Notes: generated by a model from the letters alone, not told the origin. DNA of 15,127 nt from Chloroflexota bacterium (GCA_030634785.1 DAOWAC010000005.1:1-15127), one strand, 5' to 3'; shown: positions 1-7,902, numbered from the stretch's first letter. Translations and numbers: made by a program.

Positions 1-2178
1 ATAGCAAAAGGAAAAAAAGAAAAAATTGCAAAAGGAAAAATGAAAGAACCAGTAAGCGAAAAAGTGATTTCTGCATTCTTTAAGCCAGAGCCAAGTCTTG
101 CAAAAAAATCTGTTGAAGAAATAAAAAAGTTGTCACCAAAGAAGATAAAAAAAGAGGTAAAAAAAGAAAGAATTGAAAAAAAAGCAAGAGGATGGTATGG
201 TAACTCATTGAAACACAAAAAGGCAGCAGTATCAGGATGGAGACTTAGAAAAAAAGTAAAACTACACCAACTGAGAAAAAAAGAAAGAGTAGAACCACTT
301 ACAACTAAGGAAAAAAAAGTAAAAAAAAGACTTATTAACGAAGACAAGGAACTCAGATTAAAAATAACTGATCTTGATCAAAAAATCAGATCTTTGAAAA
401 AAATTGCAGAAGAAAAAAACAAAGAAAGTAAGGTCCTTGAGAAAAAAATTAAAAAAGTTGGATTTGAAATTCCAAAAGAAAAAGAAATGACTATTGAAAA
501 AGAAGAAGGCGTTCCTGAAAGAAAAGAAGATATGCGACAGATTGTTCAGGTAATGAAAAAGATTGCAGATGAAATGGTTACTACTTCATCACGCCAAAAA
601 CTTGGAAGTATTGAAAAAGAAAGCGCAATGCCTATTGAAGATAATATAAAGGCCCAGGAAAAACTTATCAAAAGTCTTGAAAGAGCATTTTACAAAAGAA
701 GGGTTGACTTTAACCAGTTCAGGGAAAAAATGTTTGATTACCAATCCAAACTAACTGAAATGAAAATCAGGAAAAAAATACATGAAGAAAAACTTGCAGG
801 AATGACTCCTGAGATGAGAAAGGCAATGGAAGAAAGAATTGAAGCAAGAAGAAGTGGAACAGGAATTGGTTTGACTCAAAAAACTGCAGAAGCACTTGAA
901 AAAATGGCAACAAAAAAAGAAAATACAGAACTTGAAGAAAAAACTGCAGAAGCACTAAAAAAGATTGCTGAAAAGGAAGTAGAAAGAGCAGCAAAGGAAG
1001 AGGAAGAAAAAAGATTTGCTGAAAAAACTGCCTCAGTACTTGAAAAAATTGCAAACAAACTTGGAAACAATCAGGAAAAAACACCAGAAATAAATACAGG
1101 ACCTGCACAAGAATATCCACGCACCCAAACAGCTACACCACCTGCAGAAAAGATACAACCTGCAGGAAAAAGACAGGCTAAAACAGGAACACAATCTCAG
1201 CCAAGTTCAGCACTATACACAGGTCAGCCATATCAAAGACAACCTTCAGCAGGACAAACACAACCATATCCTTACCCAGCAGCTGCACAACCAACAGTAA
1301 AGAAAGGGAAAAAAGAAAAAGCAAAAAAAAGAACTGGCAGAACTGTATCACAAGCAAGAGTTTCCTCATACGAAAGCAATGTTTACAAGGGACCAATATA
1401 TCAAAATAAACCATTAGGCGAAGGCAGAAAAGGAATGCCAAGACCTGCTGCTGATTTTTATGATGAGGAATCAGTAAATAAAGAGCCTGTAAAGAAAAAA
1501 GGATTTTTAGGAAAGATTAAGGAAAAGGTTGTTCCAAGACAAGCATCAATTCCCCAGGAACCAAATAGAACAACAAGACAAAGACCAATAGCTCCGGAAG
1601 TTGATAGGGCAATAAGAGAAAAGGCTTCTACTGCAAGCCCGGCAATTACTTCAGAACAGATTAACAGAGTTGAAGAAAAATTAGGGAATTTGCTTCAAAA
1701 ATACAATATTCCAAACCAAACAGTTGCAACTCACATAAAAACGCTTGACAGCAACAAACTGGTAGAAGATTTTCAAAAGTTAATAAACCTTATTGAAACA
1801 AAACGAGAAGAATCAGCAACAGAACTAATAAGACCTGCACCAGGATTTGATATAAAGTCAGGAATTATTTCAAAGAAAAAAGAGCAAATTGTAGGAAAAG
1901 AAAAAGAAATTAGAAAAGCAATGATTGAAACATCTTTTGACAGGTTACTTAATCTTGTAAAAGTAAAAGGAATGATAAATGTAAAAGATGCTGCAAAACA
2001 AAGCGGAATGACCAAAAAAGAGGTTCAGGAATGTGCAGAAATTCTTGAAAGAAGCCGTCTAATAAAACTTAGCTATCCTCCAATAGGTCCAGTAAAGCTT
2101 ATTTACCCAGCTTACCTTAAATGGAAGCTGGCTGAAAAGAAAAAAAAGCGCGAAGCAAAAAATAAACATAAAAAGTGA
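1..2178 (+). CDS. Lys-rich coiled-coil protein with C-terminal winged-helix-like domain, pilus operon (5' partial)
   Basis: The frame is open from base 1, so the gene probably begins outside the window. The first ATG is at 40 (712 residues from there), but the codons before it (IAKGK repeated) match the Lys-rich protein and no convincing Shine-Dalgarno site marks that ATG. Numbering from the ATG at 40: residues 1-340 are highly charged Lys/Glu-rich helix, probably coiled coil; three KTAxxLEK repeats lie at 281-338; residues about 340-430 are a Pro/Gln/Tyr-rich, likely disordered linker; residues about 633-690 (from FDRLLNLVKVKG to LIKLSYP) look like a winged helix-turn-helix, followed by a basic tail. 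There is no signal peptide or membrane segment, so it should be cytoplasmic. Its end is coupled to the secretion ATPase gene, suggesting a cytoplasmic partner or regulator of the pilus machine. I do not recognise a named family. It could bind DNA, or use the winged helix for protein contacts. Confidence 0.8.
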   Translation: MAKGKKEKIAKGKMKEPVSEKVISAFFKPEPSLAKKSVEEIKKLSPKKIKKEVKKERIEKKARGWYGNSLKHKKAAVSGWRLRKKVKLHQLRKKERVEPLTTKEKKVKKRLINEDKELRLKITDLDQKIRSLKKIAEEKNKESKVLEKKIKKVGFEIPKEKEMTIEKEEGVPERKEDMRQIVQVMKKIADEMVTTSSRQKLGSIEKESAMPIEDNIKAQEKLIKSLERAFYKRRVDFNQFREKMFDYQSKLTEMKIRKKIHEEKLAGMTPEMRKAMEERIEARRSGTGIGLTQKTAEALEKMATKKENTELEEKTAEALKKIAEKEVERAAKEEEEKRFAEKTASVLEKIANKLGNNQEKTPEINTGPAQEYPRTQTATPPAEKIQPAGKRQAKTGTQSQPSSALYTGQPYQRQPSAGQTQPYPYPAAAQPTVKKGKKEKAKKRTGRTVSQARVSSYESNVYKGPIYQNKPLGEGRKGMPRPAADFYDEESVNKEPVKKKGFLGKIKEKVVPRQASIPQEPNRTTRQRPIAPEVDRAIREKASTASPAITSEQINRVEEKLGNLLQKYNIPNQTVATHIKTLDSNKLVEDFQKLINLIETKREESATELIRPAPGFDIKSGIISKKKEQIVGKEKEIRKAMIETSFDRLLNLVKVKGMINVKDAAKQSGMTKKEVQECAEILERSRLIKLSYPPIGPVKLIYPAYLKWKLAEKKKKREAKNKHKK
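880..1053 (+). repeat. Three degenerate KTAEALEKMA-type repeats inside the Lys-rich protein
   Basis: Ten-residue units begin at 880 (KTAEALEKMA), 940 (KTAEALKKIA) and 1024 (KTASVLEKIA), separated by charged Lys/Glu spacers. The spacing is 20 and then 28 codons. They read as amphipathic helical units in a coiled-coil region, not as a DNA repeat: the DNA copies differ at wobble positions. Confidence 0.7.
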
Positions 2179-2183
2179 TTGTA

Positions 2184-3755
2184 ATGGTTGACAATGTTGA
2201 AAGAAAAGAAGAACTGCAAAAAGCAAATGTTATTGAAACATATGAAATTAAGGCCGAAAACATTAATCTTGAAGTTAACATAATTGATGACGAAAAGTCG
2301 TTTGTAAGGCGTTACTTTCTTAATTTTCCAGCGTATGGTCCTGGTACAAATGCATTGTTGAACAATTTGAGAGGAAGCATTTTAAGTGACAGTTCAATAG
2401 GACTTACAAGAGACATCGGCAAAAAAAGCATGGCTCTTACAAGGAAAAAATTTAGACAAAAAGCAGAAAGACTTCTTGCAAAAGAACAGGGAATTCCAGA
2501 AGAAGCAAAAAATCAGCTTATTGCAATTCTTTTAAACGAAATGCTTGGACTTGGAAAAATAGAATTCCTTCTCGCAGATCCAAATTTGGAAGAAATTGTT
2601 GTCAATAGCAGCAAAACGCCTGTATGGGTTTATCACAAAAAATATGGATGGCTTCTTACAAACATAAAAATGAAAGATGAAGAAGAAACAGAAAACTACA
2701 GTAGTATAATTGCAAGAAGAATTGGAAAGCAGATAACAATACTAAGCCCATTGCTTGATGCCCACCTTGTAACAGGAGACAGAGCAAATGCAACTTTGAC
2801 TCCTATTTCAAGTGCAGGAAATACAATTACAATCAGAAAATTTAGAAGAGAACCATGGACTGTAACAGATTTTATAAACAACAAAACAGCAACTCCAGAA
2901 GTGATGGCGTTGATATGGCTTATAATGGAATACGAAATGAACATGATTGTATCAGGCGGAACAGGTTCTGGAAAAACAAGTTTTCTAAATGTGTGTGTTC
3001 CGTTTATTCAGCCAAATCATAGAATACTGACAATTGAAGACACAAGAGAACTAATGCTTCCGCCATTCCTGCACTGGGTTCCATTAACAACAAGAGAACC
3101 TAATCCTGAAGGAAAAGGCGGAGTAACAATGCTTGACCTGCTTGTAAACAGCCTGAGGATGAGACCTGATAGAATAATTGTAGGAGAAATAAGGCGTCAA
3201 AGGGAAGCAGAAGTAATGTTTGAAGCAATGCACACAGGTCACAGTGTTTATACAACGTTCCACGCAAACACTGCAGAAGAAACCATTAGAAGATTTATCA
3301 ACCCACCAGTAAGTGTTCCTCCGTCAATGCTTGAAGCAGTTCACTTAAACATTGTAATGTTTAGAAACAGAAGATTGGGCGTAAGAAGAATATTACAGGT
3401 TGCTGAATTTATTCCGGAAAGAAGAGGAGACAAAGAAATAGTAAAAGCAAACGTGCTTTACAGATGGAGAGGAAGTGATGATAAAATTGTAAAACACGGT
3501 GAAAGTATAAGATTGTTTGACGAGCTTTCATTACACACTGGATTCAGCAGAAATGAAATAAATAACGAACTTCAAAAAAAGCAAAAGGTAATTGAATGGA
3601 TGCTTAAATTTGATGTCCACAACGTAATTGATGTTGGCGGAATTATTGCAAAATATTACAAGAATCCTGAAAAGATTATGACAATGGTTGAAAAAGGGAT
3701 TCCTTTCAAAAAGAAAGAACCAGAAGTAAAAAAAGAAAACAAAGAATGGAAATAA
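2184..3755 (+). CDS. Type II/IV secretion ATPase of the PilB/TadA/ArlI family (archaeal pilus motor)
   Basis: This is the hexameric ATPase that powers assembly of type IV pilus-like filaments at the inner face of the membrane. Numbering from the ATG at 2184 (523 residues): Walker A GGTGSGKT at 258-265, an acidic segment TIEDTREL around 283-290, Walker B DRIIVGE ending in Glu335, and the His box TGHSVYTTFHANT with His353. The N-terminal 200 residues form the usual variable domain; the C-terminus ends in a Lys-rich tail. An alternative GTG start at 2175 overlaps the previous stop as GTGA. I prefer ATG 2184 because that same GTGA sits five bases upstream and can act as a Shine-Dalgarno site, as elsewhere in the window. 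Either way translation is coupled to the upstream gene. TadC-like genes follow, so a pilus or related filament is more likely than DNA transfer; the ATPase alone does not separate pilus from archaellum. Confidence 0.95.
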   Translation: MVDNVERKEELQKANVIETYEIKAENINLEVNIIDDEKSFVRRYFLNFPAYGPGTNALLNNLRGSILSDSSIGLTRDIGKKSMALTRKKFRQKAERLLAKEQGIPEEAKNQLIAILLNEMLGLGKIEFLLADPNLEEIVVNSSKTPVWVYHKKYGWLLTNIKMKDEEETENYSSIIARRIGKQITILSPLLDAHLVTGDRANATLTPISSAGNTITIRKFRREPWTVTDFINNKTATPEVMALIWLIMEYEMNMIVSGGTGSGKTSFLNVCVPFIQPNHRILTIEDTRELMLPPFLHWVPLTTREPNPEGKGGVTMLDLLVNSLRMRPDRIIVGEIRRQREAEVMFEAMHTGHSVYTTFHANTAEETIRRFINPPVSVPPSMLEAVHLNIVMFRNRRLGVRRILQVAEFIPERRGDKEIVKANVLYRWRGSDDKIVKHGESIRLFDELSLHTGFSRNEINNELQKKQKVIEWMLKFDVHNVIDVGGIIAKYYKNPEKIMTMVEKGIPFKKKEPEVKKENKEWK

Positions 3756-3773
3756 GTTTATTGAGGGAAAGCC

Positions 3774-5015
3774 ATGGCAAAAATGATTCCAATTGCACCA
3801 ATACCAATTCCTGTTCTCGTGGCAATAAGCAGTCCGTTCATGCGCTTTACAGCAAATATAGGAAAAATTTTTCCAAAACTCAAATTTGAACTTATACAGT
3901 CAGAGCTTGGAGTCAATGAAAAAGAATACGGCGCAATGATGCTTTTTCTTATTTTGTTTTATACAATTTTCTTCGGAGCACTCTTGACATTGCTTTTAAG
4001 CAAAATGATGCCTGAAAACGGCGTTCTTTTAGGAATAGGACTTGGACTTTTTATGGGAGTAATGGTATTTGTTCAGGTTATAATGTATCCAACCATGATT
4101 GTAAGAAAAAAAGTTAACAGTATTGAAAAAAATCTTGTATTTGCACTTCGTGCAATATTGGTACAGCTCAAAAGTGGAATTGCTCTTTTTGACAGTATGA
4201 CAATGGTTGCCAGAGGAGATTATGGAACAATAAGTCAAGAATTTCAAAAAGCAGTTGATGAAATAAATACCGGAACACCTGAACAGGAAGCTTTAGAAAG
4301 AATGAGTGAAAACAACCCAAGTCCGTTCTTAAGAAAATCCTTGTGGCAAATTGTAAACGGAATGAATGCAGGAGCAGACATAAGCGATATTTTGGCTGAA
4401 ACAGTTAAGTCAATGTTAAGAGAGCAAAAGATTGCAATAAACAAATATGGAGCACAACTTAAGGTACTAAGCCTGATGTATATGATGATTGGAGTAATAA
4501 TGCCCGCTTTAGGTGTTACTCTTCTTATAATATTGTTTACTTTTCCAATGGTTGGAGACGCAGTTGCCAAACAGCCTGCATTAAACGATATTGCAGTAAT
4601 ACTGCAGGATGTTCTTCCAGGAGAAACATATACTCAGGGAGAATATATAACAGGCCTTGGAGGAAAGCAGAATTATTCGGGAGAGACACTTAAAATAAAA
4701 ATTGAAAAAATCGATGGAAAAAGCGCATTGGTTATGCTTATGACAGAAGATAATGAAATAATTGAAGGCAGAACTGTTTACGATGTTGAATCAAATCTTC
4801 GAGACGAATTTTCTACAGAAGAGGGCATAAGCCTTTTTGGAGAAAGCTTAAAAGTAAAATCTATTGGACCAAATCTTTTTGGACAAGAACAGATTGAAAT
4901 AACAAGAATTGAATCAAGCCAGCTTGTTTTCTGGGGACTTTTAGGATTGGTTGCAGTAATGGAATTTATGTACATTGGCATTATTAAAAGCAGGAGACCA
5001 AGTATTATCGGGTGA
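3774..5015 (+). CDS. TadC/PilC-like pilus platform membrane protein with inserted soluble domain
   Basis: This is a polytopic membrane protein of the T2SSF (TadC/ArlJ) type, expected to anchor the ATPase and the growing filament. Predicted membrane helices lie near residues 54-76, 82-108, 231-259 and 384-404. The cytoplasmic T2SSF helical bundle is at about 112-230 (KNLVFALRAILVQLKSGIAL, then LRKSLWQIVNGMNAGADI). Unusually, residues 266-383, between the last two helices, form a hydrophilic domain of about 118 residues with alternating beta-like segments (TLKIKIEKIDGKSALVML, SLKVKSIG), probably facing outside. The start is ATG 3774 with GAGGG at 3763-3767. The gene is 18 bases from the ATPase gene and 7 bases from the second platform gene, so it is in the same operon. 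The N-terminus (MIPIAPIPIPVLVAI) is hydrophobic and may be a further helix. Confidence 0.88.
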   Translation: MAKMIPIAPIPIPVLVAISSPFMRFTANIGKIFPKLKFELIQSELGVNEKEYGAMMLFLILFYTIFFGALLTLLLSKMMPENGVLLGIGLGLFMGVMVFVQVIMYPTMIVRKKVNSIEKNLVFALRAILVQLKSGIALFDSMTMVARGDYGTISQEFQKAVDEINTGTPEQEALERMSENNPSPFLRKSLWQIVNGMNAGADISDILAETVKSMLREQKIAINKYGAQLKVLSLMYMMIGVIMPALGVTLLIILFTFPMVGDAVAKQPALNDIAVILQDVLPGETYTQGEYITGLGGKQNYSGETLKIKIEKIDGKSALVMLMTEDNEIIEGRTVYDVESNLRDEFSTEEGISLFGESLKVKSIGPNLFGQEQIEITRIESSQLVFWGLLGLVAVMEFMYIGIIKSRRPSIIG

Positions 5016-5022
5016 AAAAAAG

Positions 5023-6027
5023 ATGAGTATATACAAAAGAATTGCAGAATTTGTTCCACTGAATATAACAAAAGCCTTTGAACAAGAACTACGCTATGTT
5101 GGAATAGGAGTTGGAGAAAAAAAGTTTGTTGGCTTTATTGTGATATTTGGATTTGGAATGGCTCTTGCAGTTGCAATAAATGCCTGGCTTTTTTTTGATA
5201 TTTCACCAATAATTGCATTCCTTGGAACATTTGTATTAATTGTAGGCGGAATCTATTTCCTACTAAGTCAGACCTCTGAAAAGGAAGGAAAATTTGTTGA
5301 ACGAATTTTACCAGATGTTTTTGAACTTATTTCAAGCAATGTAAAAGCAGGACTTACAACTGAAAGAGCATTGTTTGCAGCAGCAAGACCAGAATTCGGA
5401 GCGCTTTCAGAAGAATTAAAAAACGCAAGCAGAGAAATAATGTCCGGAAAAAGAATGGAAAATGCATTAATGGAAATACCTTTAAGAATCAAAAGCAAGG
5501 TTCTTGAAAGAGGAATCTGGCTATTGGTGCAGGGAATCAAAAGCGGTGGAGAAGTAGCAGGACTTTTGCTACAGCTTGGATCAGACTTAAGGGAAGAAAA
5601 TGCAATGAAGGACGAAATTGCAGCAAATGTCAGCATGTATGTAATTCTTATTTTTGCAGCTGCATTAATCGGAGCACCACTCTTGTTTGGAATAAGCAGC
5701 GTTATTGTTGGAATAATGGTGGAACAAACAGGAAGCATTAGCATTTCACCACAGCAAATGGAAGATTATAGCTCAAGAAGCCAGGTTGGAAGGTTTATGG
5801 GGCTGCCAACAGTAAACATTACTGAATCATTTATTGTGGGCTATTCAACAATTGCATTAATAGTAACTGCTGTTTTTGCGTCTTTGACAACAGGAGCAAT
5901 GGCAGCAGGAAGCGAAAAGGATGGGGTTAAATACATTCCATTTATGGTAATTGGAGCCCTCGGCATATTCTTTACAGTAAGAATAGTATTAGGCGAAATG
6001 CTAGGCATGATGGGCGGATTGATGTAA
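5023..6027 (+). CDS. Second TadC/PilC-like pilus platform membrane protein (T2SSF domain)
   Basis: This 334-residue protein has membrane helices near 36-58, 61-82, 205-233, 268-292 and 305-328, with a typical T2SSF cytoplasmic bundle at about 92-204 (ERILPDVFELISSNVKAGLT, then LLVQGIKSGGEVAGLLLQLG). It lacks the large inserted domain of its neighbour. The start is ATG 5023: GGTGA at 5011-5015, which contains the previous stop codon, lies seven bases upstream as a Shine-Dalgarno site. A longer in-frame TTG start at 4975 would add 16 residues inside the upstream gene and has no such support. Two different T2SSF proteins next to one ATPase recall TadB-TadC pairs; they may form a heteromeric platform (inference). 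It is the last gene of the pilus operon seen here. Confidence 0.9.
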   Translation: MSIYKRIAEFVPLNITKAFEQELRYVGIGVGEKKFVGFIVIFGFGMALAVAINAWLFFDISPIIAFLGTFVLIVGGIYFLLSQTSEKEGKFVERILPDVFELISSNVKAGLTTERALFAAARPEFGALSEELKNASREIMSGKRMENALMEIPLRIKSKVLERGIWLLVQGIKSGGEVAGLLLQLGSDLREENAMKDEIAANVSMYVILIFAAALIGAPLLFGISSVIVGIMVEQTGSISISPQQMEDYSSRSQVGRFMGLPTVNITESFIVGYSTIALIVTAVFASLTTGAMAAGSEKDGVKYIPFMVIGALGIFFTVRIVLGEMLGMMGGLM

Positions 6028-6184
6028 GTAAAGCAACACAATAAACCCGCATACCTCTAAAAACAACCACTTAAGCAAATGTCGCTAATTCAATTAATAA
6101 CAATGCATTAAACCGCATGTGAAAAACTAGTTTGAGTAAAATAAGACCTGCATGAAAAAAGCATGGCAATGCCTAATTAAAAAT

Positions 6185-6227
6185 AAAAAAAAAAGAAGAA
6201 GAAAATAAAGCGATTTGTTCAACCGCT
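6185..6227 (-). terminator. Hairpin plus T-tract terminator after the pilin gene
   Basis: On the minus strand, just after the pilin stop, an imperfect stem (AGCGGTT pairing with AATCGCT, one G-T pair, five-base loop; plus-strand 6209-6227) is followed by a long pyrimidine/T-rich stretch that includes ten consecutive T (plus-strand A 6185-6194). T-tracts terminate archaeal transcription. It separates the pilin from the convergent pilus operon. Confidence 0.7.
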
Positions 6228-6230
6228 CCA

Positions 6231-6692
6231 TTATACGTCTAAGTTTTGACAAGTGATTGTAGCTGTTTGCTGCAATCCAGCTGGATCATTATATGTAAAA
6301 ACATAGGATCCGGTATTTGTAACGGCAGGATTAGTTGTAGTACTTGTAACAGCTAAAGTGTGATCTCCTACTGAAAGAGTAGTTCCAATTGCCGCACCAT
6401 CCATTGTATATGTTGCGTTAGCATCGCCTGCAAATACACCAGTTGGATATGTTTCTAAGCTTGTCATTGTGCCAGCAGTCAAATTTGTTACTACCACGCT
6501 ACCTTGACCAGTAGTTGGAGAAATATTGTTTGAAACAACGTTCAATTTTCCAGGCTGGTTACTACTACAGGCAACTGCGCCTGTTGGTGTTGCAACAATG
6601 AAGACCAATACTCCGACCACGATTGCAATAACAATCAATGCCCATCCATAAGTCATCAAGTATTCTAATGCTGCTTGTCCTCGTGAGTTCAT
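6231..6692 (-). CDS. Class III signal-peptide pilin (type IV pilin-like surface subunit)
   Basis: This 153-residue protein is a probable filament subunit. It begins MNSRGQAALEYLMTYGWALI, a short archaeal class III leader: processing is expected after Gly5, leaving Gln6 at +1 and the conserved Glu10 at +5, then a hydrophobic stretch to about residue 34. The rest is a Thr/Val/Ala/Gly-rich, beta-like domain with almost no charged residues, two cysteines (42 and 148) that could form a disulfide, and three N-glycosylation sequons (Asn56, Asn70, Asn92). The start has the best Shine-Dalgarno site in the window. It lies opposite the pilus-assembly operon and is a natural substrate for it, but it could serve another machine encoded elsewhere. 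No prepilin peptidase gene is visible here. Confidence 0.92.
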   Translation of the reverse strand: MNSRGQAALEYLMTYGWALIVIAIVVGVLVFIVATPTGAVACSSNQPGKLNVVSNNISPTTGQGSVVVTNLTAGTMTSLETYPTGVFAGDANATYTMDGAAIGTTLSVGDHTLAVTSTTTNPAVTNTGSYVFTYNDPAGLQQTATITCQNLDV

Positions 6693-6699
6693 CTTTTTT

Positions 6700-6706
6700 A
6701 CCTCCT
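6700..6706 (-). promoter_or_regulatory. Strong Shine-Dalgarno site of the pilin
   Basis: The minus strand reads AGGAGGT seven bases before the pilin ATG. It is the most complete Shine-Dalgarno match in the window and fits a highly expressed structural protein. Confidence 0.85.
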
Positions 6707-6737
6707 ATTGATTTTTTTTAAACGTTCAAAATTTCTT

Positions 6738-6774
6738 TCCCAATAAACATTATTATTTGCTTTGCAAATTGGGA
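6738..6774 (-). other. Possible structured 5' leader of the pilin mRNA
   Basis: Two nested inverted repeats: an outer TCCCAA/TTGGGA pair (6738-6743 with 6769-6774) and an inner TTTGC/GCAAA pair with a three-base loop (6756-6760 with 6764-6768). The two arms at 6764-6774 are contiguous, while the opposite arms are separated by about 12 bases, giving a stem with one large bulge. It lies about 45-80 bases upstream of the start codon. A regulatory role is inference. Confidence 0.4.
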
Positions 6775-6786
6775 CCGAATTCTTCG

Positions 6787-6850
6787 TTATATAAGATGTA
6801 TTCCTAGTTTAAAAAGCTTTCCATAAGGTTTGGAGGCATTTAAATATATC
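6787..6850 (-). promoter_or_regulatory. Pilin promoter region with three TATA-like boxes
   Basis: Read on the minus strand there are three candidates: a TTTAAAT-containing box near 6838-6848, AGCTTTTTAAAC at 6807-6818 and TTATATAA at 6787-6794. The middle one closely matches the box before the KaiC-like gene and has a purine-rich GGAAAGC upstream like a BRE. It would give a leader of about 90 bases. Which box is used cannot be decided from sequence. Confidence 0.5.
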
Positions 6851-6858
6851 GCCATTGC

Positions 6859-7338
6859 TTATTTGAATTTTTTATTCAAAGCAAGAAGAACAGGTTTTGG
6901 CACAAAACAATCAACCTTTCCATGCATTGAAGCAATTTCTTTAACCATAGTGCTGTTTAAATGAAAGTATTTCGGACTTGTTGCAATAAAAACAGTTTCA
7001 AGGGATGGAGCAAGCTTTCTGTTAACAATAGCCTGCTGAAACTCAACCTCAAAGTCAGAGAGTTCCCGCAAACCCCTTATTATGGCTTCAGCCTTTTGTT
7101 TTTTTGTAAAATCAACCAAAAGACCAGAAAAAGGTTTGACTTCAATTCGGTTAAACTGAACAGTACATTGCTTGAGCAAAGCAATCCTTTGCTTTAACGA
7201 AAACAAAGGCTTTTTGCCAGACCTTGTTGTAACTGCAACAACAACTTTGTCAAACAATTCAAGCGAACGCTCAATAATATCCAGGTGACCAAAGGTAACA
7301 GGATCAAATGTTCCGGGATAAACAACAATTCGTTTCAT
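6859..7338 (-). CDS. coaD: Phosphopantetheine adenylyltransferase, bacterial type
   Basis: CoaD transfers AMP from ATP to 4'-phosphopantetheine to make dephospho-CoA, the penultimate step of CoA synthesis. The 159-residue length is typical. Motifs match the bacterial family: YPGTFDPVTFGH at 7-18 (nucleotidyltransferase T-x-G-H), IIRGLR at 86-91 followed by DFEVE (95-99), and NSTMVKEIA at 128-136 in place of the usual SSSxVKE. The start ATG directly abuts the coaE stop codon, with GTGA six bases before that stop as a likely Shine-Dalgarno site inside coaE. Most archaea use a different, archaeal/eukaryal-type enzyme for this step, so a bacterial-type CoaD suggests acquisition from bacteria (inference from known family distribution). 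Confidence 0.96.
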   Translation of the reverse strand: MKRIVVYPGTFDPVTFGHLDIIERSLELFDKVVVAVTTRSGKKPLFSLKQRIALLKQCTVQFNRIEVKPFSGLLVDFTKKQKAEAIIRGLRELSDFEVEFQQAIVNRKLAPSLETVFIATSPKYFHLNSTMVKEIASMHGKVDCFVPKPVLLALNKKFK

Positions 7339-7902
7339 TTATTTCACTAAATCCTCAATTAAAAGCAAGACCTGCTTTTTTGTATTTGCACTGCTTTTGT
7401 TATTATCAATAATGTATTGAGAGCTTTTAATCTTTTTCTTTACAGGAAGCTGAGCATTCAAGCGCAGTAAAGCATCTTTTCGCCCAATTCCTTTTGCTGC
7501 AAGCCTTTCAAGACACTTTTTTTTGGAAGACTTTACAAAAATCACTGAATCAAATCTCTTTTGCCAGTTTGCCTCGAACAATAATGGGACTTCAACAACC
7601 GCAAGCTTTTTTCTGCGAGCCCTAAAAACAGAAAGCTTTTGCTTTACTTCACGCCAAACAAGAGGATGCAATAATTTTTCAAGCTTTCTTCGCTTTGAAG
7701 GAGAAGCAAAAGCGATTGAAGCAACTTCGCGCCGCTTGAAAGTGCCAAAAATGCGAAAGATTTTTTTCTCCACTCCTTTGTTGCGATAAAGTGATGCAAC
7801 AATCTTATCAGAATCAATCACAGACACTAGCATTGAACGCACAAATTTTAGGACAGTTGTTTTTCCCGAGCCAATATTTCCAGTAAGCGCAATCACTTTC
7901 AT
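7339..7902 (-). CDS. coaE: Dephospho-CoA kinase, bacterial type
   Basis: CoaE phosphorylates the 3'-hydroxyl of dephospho-CoA with ATP, the last step of CoA synthesis. Numbering from ATG at 7902 (187 residues): P-loop GNIGSGKTT at 8-16, VIDSD at 28-32, LLHPLV at 77-82, VPLLFEA at 105-111, a lid-like segment with Arg141, and IIDNN at 164-168. All match bacterial CoaE. The reading frame extends 18 codons upstream, but only ATG 7902 gives the family's standard MKVIALTG beginning. There is no Shine-Dalgarno site before it, and a TATA-like box about 26 bases upstream suggests a leaderless mRNA. It forms a two-gene operon with coaD. Lys/Arg-rich compared with the usual family. Confidence 0.95.
   Translation of the reverse strand: MKVIALTGNIGSGKTTVLKFVRSMLVSVIDSDKIVASLYRNKGVEKKIFRIFGTFKRREVASIAFASPSKRRKLEKLLHPLVWREVKQKLSVFRARRKKLAVVEVPLLFEANWQKRFDSVIFVKSSKKKCLERLAAKGIGRKDALLRLNAQLPVKKKIKSSQYIIDNNKSSANTKKQVLLLIEDLVK

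Noticed and set aside
4244..4570. Open frame of 108 codons on the minus strand inside the first platform gene
   Set aside because: Antisense shadow with no recognisable domain or ribosome binding site. The plus-strand membrane protein explains the region.
5268..5744. Open frame of 158 codons on the minus strand inside the second platform gene
   Set aside because: It is a shadow of the plus-strand coding frame, with low-complexity Ser/Ala/Ile content and no start signal. The plus-strand protein has clear T2SSF features.
6028..6184. Possible non-coding RNA or terminator after the pilus operon
   Set aside because: No open frame of note, no C/D-box motifs and only a weak bulged hairpin near 6149-6168. 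I see nothing reliable in this gap apart from the pilin terminator that follows.
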